Shown piece after piece: positions 9,595-11,881 of a stretch of 11,881 nt of DNA. The translations under genes were made by a program, and so were the position numbers. Under the pieces are notes generated by a model that did not search any database, was not told where the DNA came from, and saw nothing but the letters and a program-made list of their open reading frames with translations. This stretch comes from an uncultured Lachnospiraceae bacterium (GTDB lineage: Bacteria > Bacillota > Clostridia > Lachnospirales > Anaerotignaceae), in the NCBI GenBank assembly GCA_944384285.1, contig CALWSX010000141.1, positions 1 through 11,881 of the forward strand, given 5' to 3'. Position 1 is the first letter of the stretch, and each line of letters starts with the position of its first letter.

Positions 9595-10572
9595 GTGGAA
9601 AAAGAAATAAAACGAATAGGAATTTTAACAAGTGGGGGAGATTCTCCCGGAATGAATACAGCAATTCGAGCTGTTACAAGGACTGCAGTTTCAAATGGTT
9701 TTGAAGTTTACGGAATAAAAAAAGGATATGATGGTCTTATAAATAAAGAATACAGAAGGCTTTGGGCTGGAGATGTTTCAGATATCCTTAATAAAGGCGG
9801 TACAATGCTTCATACAGCACGTTCACAGAAAATGTATACTGATGAAGGTGTAAAAAAAGCAGCGGAAAACTATTTTGAAATGGGACTTTGTGCTCTTATT
9901 GTAATTGGAGGAGACGGTTCTTTTAAAGGTGCTTTGAAACTTTCAGAATATGGCGTTAACGTAATTGGTATTCCGGCAACTATTGACCTTGATATTAGCT
10001 GTACAGAATATACCATAGGATTTGATACAGCAGTAAACACTGGAACAGAAGCATTATGTAAACTAAAAGATACATCTTCATCACACGAAAGATGCTCTGT
10101 TGTTGAAGTTATGGGAAGAAAAAACGGATCTATAGCTTTATGGTGTGCTATTGCAGGCGGGGCTGACGATGCACTTATACTTGAAGAGAAATCAGAAAAG
10201 TCTGTAGAGAATTTAATTTCTCAGATTATGAGAAATAAAGATAAAGGACGAAAAAACAGTTTGATAGTAATTTGTGAAGGTTTTGGAAATACAAATGAAA
10301 TCGCAAAAGAAATAGAAGAAAAAACAGGAATACAAACAAGAGCAACAATACTTGGTCATATTCAAAGAGGGGGCTGTCCTACAGTTTTAGATAAAATGAG
10401 GGCATCTGTTATGGGGTATAAAGCAGTTTTAGCAATAATGGATAATAAGAAAAATCAAGTTGTATCCTATATTAATGGTAAATATACTCTTATACCAATT
10501 GGAATGGCGTTTGAAAAAATAAATAAATATGATGAAGAAATTTATAATATTTTAAAAACACTTTCCGTATAA
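9595..10572 (+). CDS. pfkA: PfkA, ATP-dependent 6-phosphofructokinase
   Basis: This 325-residue cytoplasmic enzyme phosphorylates fructose 6-phosphate to fructose 1,6-bisphosphate, the committing step of glycolysis. By recall-based alignment with Bacillus PfkA: the ATP loop SGGDSPGMN; GGDGS (105-109), where Gly at 108 points to ATP rather than pyrophosphate; catalytic D131 with T129 and D133; and substrate contacts R166, M173, R175, E228, R249, H255 and R258. The effector-site arginines R25 and R29 are kept, while the third effector Arg is Lys (K158). The usual TIDND reads TIDLD, with Leu132 for Asn, preceded by Ala128 instead of Gly. I believe this variant occurs in other clostridial enzymes but cannot check it. 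The start is GTG 9595, with AGAGG (9581-9585) overlapping the dnaE stop codon. The dnaE-pfkA order is common in clostridia, where pyk often follows; here greA follows instead. Confidence 0.96.
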   Translation: MEKEIKRIGILTSGGDSPGMNTAIRAVTRTAVSNGFEVYGIKKGYDGLINKEYRRLWAGDVSDILNKGGTMLHTARSQKMYTDEGVKKAAENYFEMGLCALIVIGGDGSFKGALKLSEYGVNVIGIPATIDLDISCTEYTIGFDTAVNTGTEALCKLKDTSSSHERCSVVEVMGRKNGSIALWCAIAGGADDALILEEKSEKSVENLISQIMRNKDKGRKNSLIVICEGFGNTNEIAKEIEEKTGIQTRATILGHIQRGGCPTVLDKMRASVMGYKAVLAIMDNKKNQVVSYINGKYTLIPIGMAFEKINKYDEEIYNILKTLSV

Positions 10573-10601
10573 TTACATAGTAAAAATTTTTATTTAAACT
10601 T

Positions 10602-10620
10602 TTAGACCGTCTTGGTCTGA
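10602..10620 (+). other. Short inverted repeat after pfkA, possible weak terminator
   Basis: AGACC (10604-10608) and GGTCT (10614-10618) pair around a five-base loop, and one U-G plus one U-A pair can extend the stem. No run of T follows directly; the nearest is at 10636-10640, inside the promoter region. It could be the end of the dnaE-pfkA transcript or a site upstream of the greA promoter. Support for either is weak. Confidence 0.35.
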
Positions 10621-10630
10621 TCCGTTCATA

Positions 10631-10659
10631 TTGACTTTTTGGGCGTCTTATGTTAAAAT
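10631..10659 (+). promoter_or_regulatory. Sigma-A-type promoter for greA (-lysS)
   Basis: TTGACT (10631-10636) and TAAAAT (10654-10659) are separated by 17 bases, with an extended -10 TGT at 10651-10653. This is the best promoter match I found in a non-coding part of the window. Initiation would fall near 10666, giving a leader of roughly 175 bases before greA. The start point is inferred from spacing only. Confidence 0.65.
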
Positions 10660-10674
10660 CTTTACTATTGTGTA

Positions 10675-10717
10675 GCAGTATTTTTTTAAAAATGTAAAAA
10701 AATTACATTTTTACTGC
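10675..10717 (+). terminator. Hairpin with T-rich tail in the pfkA-greA gap, terminator or leader attenuator
   Basis: GCAGTA (10675-10680) pairs with TACTGC (10712-10717). Inside it, AAAATGTAA (10689-10697) pairs with TTACATTTT (10703-10711) around a five-A loop, leaving an eight-base T-rich bulge on the 5' side. GTTTTATTTT follows at 10718-10727. It would terminate transcripts arriving from pfkA, but it also lies just downstream of the predicted greA start point. The inner stem is A/T only, so stability is moderate. Confidence 0.5.
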
Positions 10718-10771
10718 GTTTTATTTTAAAAGATTTATCTAAAAATATCACAAAATAGAGAATTATAATTT

Positions 10772-10826
10772 AAGGCTGAAGCATTTTAATAGATTTCTAT
10801 TGCAGCAGCCTTTGTTGTATTATTTT
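10772..10826 (+). terminator. Second terminator-like hairpin just before the greA ribosome site
   Basis: AAGGCTG (10772-10778) pairs with CAGCCTT (10806-10812). Above a small A-A/A-G internal loop, GC (10781-10782) pairs with GC (10802-10803), and AATAG (10788-10792) pairs with CTATT (10797-10801) around a four-base loop. The 3' arm runs into TTTGTTGTATTATTTT (10811-10826). The shape is that of an intrinsic terminator ending immediately before the greA ribosome site, so it may act as an attenuator. Folding was done by eye. Confidence 0.5.
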
Positions 10827-10827
10827 A

Positions 10828-10837
10828 AAAGGGGTGG
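10828..10837 (+). promoter_or_regulatory. Shine-Dalgarno site fixing the TTG start of greA
   Basis: AAAGGGGTGG resembles the long anti-16S consensus with one mismatch and ends five bases before TTG 10843. A start at the in-frame GTG 10834 would lie inside the site, so TTG is preferred. Confidence 0.8.
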
Positions 10838-10842
10838 TTATT

Positions 10843-11319
10843 TTGTCAGAAAAGAAAGTTGTGCTCACAGTTGAGGGTTTAAAAAATCTTGAAGATGAGC
10901 TTGAAAATTTAAAAACAGTCAGAAGAAAAGAAGTTGCAGAAAAGATTAAAGAAGCAAGAGGACAAGGCGACTTATCCGAAAATGCAGAATATGATGCAGC
11001 AAAAGAAGAACAGGGAGAAATTGAAACAAGAATAGCTGTTCTTGAAAAAATGCTTAGAAATGTTGAAGTAATCGATTCAGATGATGTTAGCAGTGACATT
11101 GTAAGCGTTGGATGTAAAGTAAAAGTACTTGATATTGAATATGATGAAGAAGAAACATATTTCCTTGTAGGTTCTGCAGAAGCAGACCCTCTTAATGGTA
11201 AAATTTCAAATGAATCACCTGTAGGAATTGGTCTTATTGGACATACAACAGGAGAAACAGTTGTTATTGAAACACCTGGAGGAGAAATTAAATATAAAAT
11301 TATTGAAATTCAGAAATAA
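10843..11319 (+). CDS. greA: GreA, transcript cleavage/elongation factor
   Basis: The 158-residue product has the same length as E. coli GreA. GreA enters the secondary channel of RNA polymerase and stimulates cleavage of backtracked RNA, releasing arrested complexes. Residues 1-77 form the antiparallel coiled-coil domain, with the tip motif GDLSENAEYDAA; D43 and E46 match the two acidic tip residues needed for cleavage. Residues about 80-158 form the FKBP-like globular domain that binds polymerase, including ADPLNGKIS, ESPVG and the closing GEIKYKIIEI. The start is TTG 10843, set by its ribosome site; the resulting N-terminus, MSEKKVVLT, is typical of the family. It probably has its own promoter at 10631-10659 and a structured leader. 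lysS begins 39 bases downstream, a pairing frequent in Firmicutes. It looks intact. Confidence 0.97.
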   Translation: MSEKKVVLTVEGLKNLEDELENLKTVRRKEVAEKIKEARGQGDLSENAEYDAAKEEQGEIETRIAVLEKMLRNVEVIDSDDVSSDIVSVGCKVKVLDIEYDEEETYFLVGSAEADPLNGKISNESPVGIGLIGHTTGETVVIETPGGEIKYKIIEIQK

Positions 11320-11358
11320 GTCTTTTAGTAACAGGTGTCAGTTTTTTTGGAGGTAATT

Positions 11359-11799
11359 ATGGATAAAATCAATGAAGAAAACAACATTGAAGTTGAAGAA
11401 CAAATTACAGAACAAGAGCTTAACGAACAAATGCAAATTAGAAAAGAAAAACTTTTGAAATTGCAGGAAGAAGGAAAAGATCCTTTTGTAATTGTAAAAT
11501 ATGATGTTGATACACATACAAACGAAATAAAAGATAATTTTGAAGAATACGAAGGAAAAGACGTAACTATAGCCGGAAGACTTATGTCAAAAAGAATTAT
11601 GGGAAAAGCGTCTTTCTGTAATATAGCAGACAGAAACGGCAATATTCAGTCATATGTAAGTAAAAACGATTTAGGCGAAGAAAGTTACCTTGATTTCAAA
11701 AAATTTGATATCGGAGATATCGTAGGTATAAAAGGTTTCGTGTTTAAAACAAAAACAGGTGAAATATCTGTTCATGCAAAAGAAGTAACTCTTCTTTAA
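11359..11799 (+). CDS. lysS: LysRS (class II lysyl-tRNA synthetase), N-terminal part closed by a premature TAA
   Basis: LysRS charges tRNA-Lys with lysine and is normally about 490-500 residues. This frame gives only 146. They match the expected N-terminal region: a charged helical extension, the helix LNEQMQIRKEKLLKLQEEG (21-39) followed by DPF, and the OB-fold anticodon-binding domain (about 68-146) with VTIAGRLMSKRIMGKASF and GVFKTKTGEISV-like strands. The frame then stops at TAA 11797-11799, where Thr or Ser usually stands between the OB fold and the catalytic domain, so the product would lack the whole active site. ATG 11359 is preceded by GGAGG (11349-11353) five bases upstream; the in-frame GTG at 11335 precedes this site and is not favoured. 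Initiation signals look healthy. Identity is firm; whether the gene is functional is open. Confidence 0.9.
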   Translation: MDKINEENNIEVEEQITEQELNEQMQIRKEKLLKLQEEGKDPFVIVKYDVDTHTNEIKDNFEEYEGKDVTIAGRLMSKRIMGKASFCNIADRNGNIQSYVSKNDLGEESYLDFKKFDIGDIVGIKGFVFKTKTGEISVHAKEVTLL

Positions 11800-11881
11800 A
11801 AGAGCCTCAGAGTTTTACCTGAAAAATTCCATGGTTTAAAAGACCAGGAATTAAAATATCGTCAAAGATATGTTGACTTAA
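11800..11881 (+). pseudogene. lysS: Continuation of lysS in the same frame after the TAA, cut by the window end
   Basis: Reading on in the lysS frame for 27 codons gives KSLRVLPEKFHGLKDQ followed by a KYRQRYVDL segment. This is the conserved LysRS stretch linking the OB fold to the catalytic domain, equivalent to Bacillus KALRPLPDKYHGL and QRYRQRYLDL. The frame is unbroken and contains no ATG, GTG or TTG codon, so translational restart is not evident in the visible part. One further oddity is Val in place of the usual Pro in RPLP. With no frameshift and good conservation, a single-codon change such as TCA to TAA is the simplest explanation. A sequencing error, a recent nonsense mutation or readthrough would all look the same here. 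Confidence 0.8.

Noticed and set aside
10692..10697. ATG directly followed by TAA in the greA leader, a possible minimal start-stop element
   Set aside because: It lies in an A/T-only stem arm with no ribosome site before it; chance is the simpler explanation.
10764..10769. Perfect TATAAT as an alternative greA -10 element
   Set aside because: No -35-like hexamer lies 16-18 bases upstream and there is no extended -10 TG. In such AT-rich DNA this hexamer is expected by chance, though a secondary start cannot be excluded.
10573..11358. T-box or known riboswitch upstream of greA or lysS
   Set aside because: I looked for the T-box antiterminator core and for familiar riboswitch motifs and saw none; the 39-base greA-lysS gap is too short for one.
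11797..11799. Reassignment of TAA to a sense codon in this organism
   Set aside because: TAA ends polC, the DedA gene, the orphan gene, pfkA and greA; in the recognised families these fall at the expected C-termini, so a global code change does not fit.
1..11881. Mobile elements, CRISPR arrays, tRNA or rRNA genes, defence system
   Set aside because: No direct-repeat array, terminal inverted repeats, transposase or integrase motifs, or RNA-gene signatures were seen; apart from 10573-10842 the gaps are all under 60 bases.

Overview
The window is strongly AT-rich and encodes everything on the + strand with short gaps. It looks like a low-GC Firmicute of the class Clostridia. The evidence is a Gram-positive-type PolC beside a separate DnaE, near-consensus Shine-Dalgarno sites, frequent TTG/GTG starts, and the gene orders ispG-polC, dnaE-pfkA and greA-lysS, which are familiar from clostridia. 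The genus cannot be fixed from the sequence alone.

Layout: (1) 1-157, the last 51 codons of ispG (MEP isoprenoid pathway). (2) 171-4505, polC, the replicative polymerase/exonuclease. (3) 4564-5160, a small DedA-family membrane protein. (4) 5191-6084, an unrecognised 297-residue protein with a Rossmann-like pattern. (5) 6121-9582, dnaE, the second replicative polymerase, with a TTG start. (6) 9595-10572, pfkA, 6-phosphofructokinase, with a GTG start. (7) 10573-10842, a 270-base non-coding stretch with a good sigma-A-type promoter and two terminator-like hairpins between that promoter and greA. (8) 10843-11319, greA, transcript cleavage factor, with a TTG start. (9) 11359 to the window end, the 5' part of lysS, whose frame is closed by an in-frame TAA at 11797-11799 although recognisable LysRS sequence continues in the same frame to the edge.

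As a group the window is core informational and housekeeping machinery: both C-family DNA polymerases, a transcription elongation factor, a tRNA synthetase, one step of isoprenoid synthesis and one of glycolysis. ispG through pfkA have gaps of 12 to 58 bases and could be one or a few transcripts. greA-lysS looks like a separate unit.

I found no mobile element, CRISPR array, tRNA or rRNA gene and no accessory defence system. The observations most worth following are the premature stop in lysS, the structured greA leader, the orphan gene between the polymerases, and the closeness of polC and dnaE.
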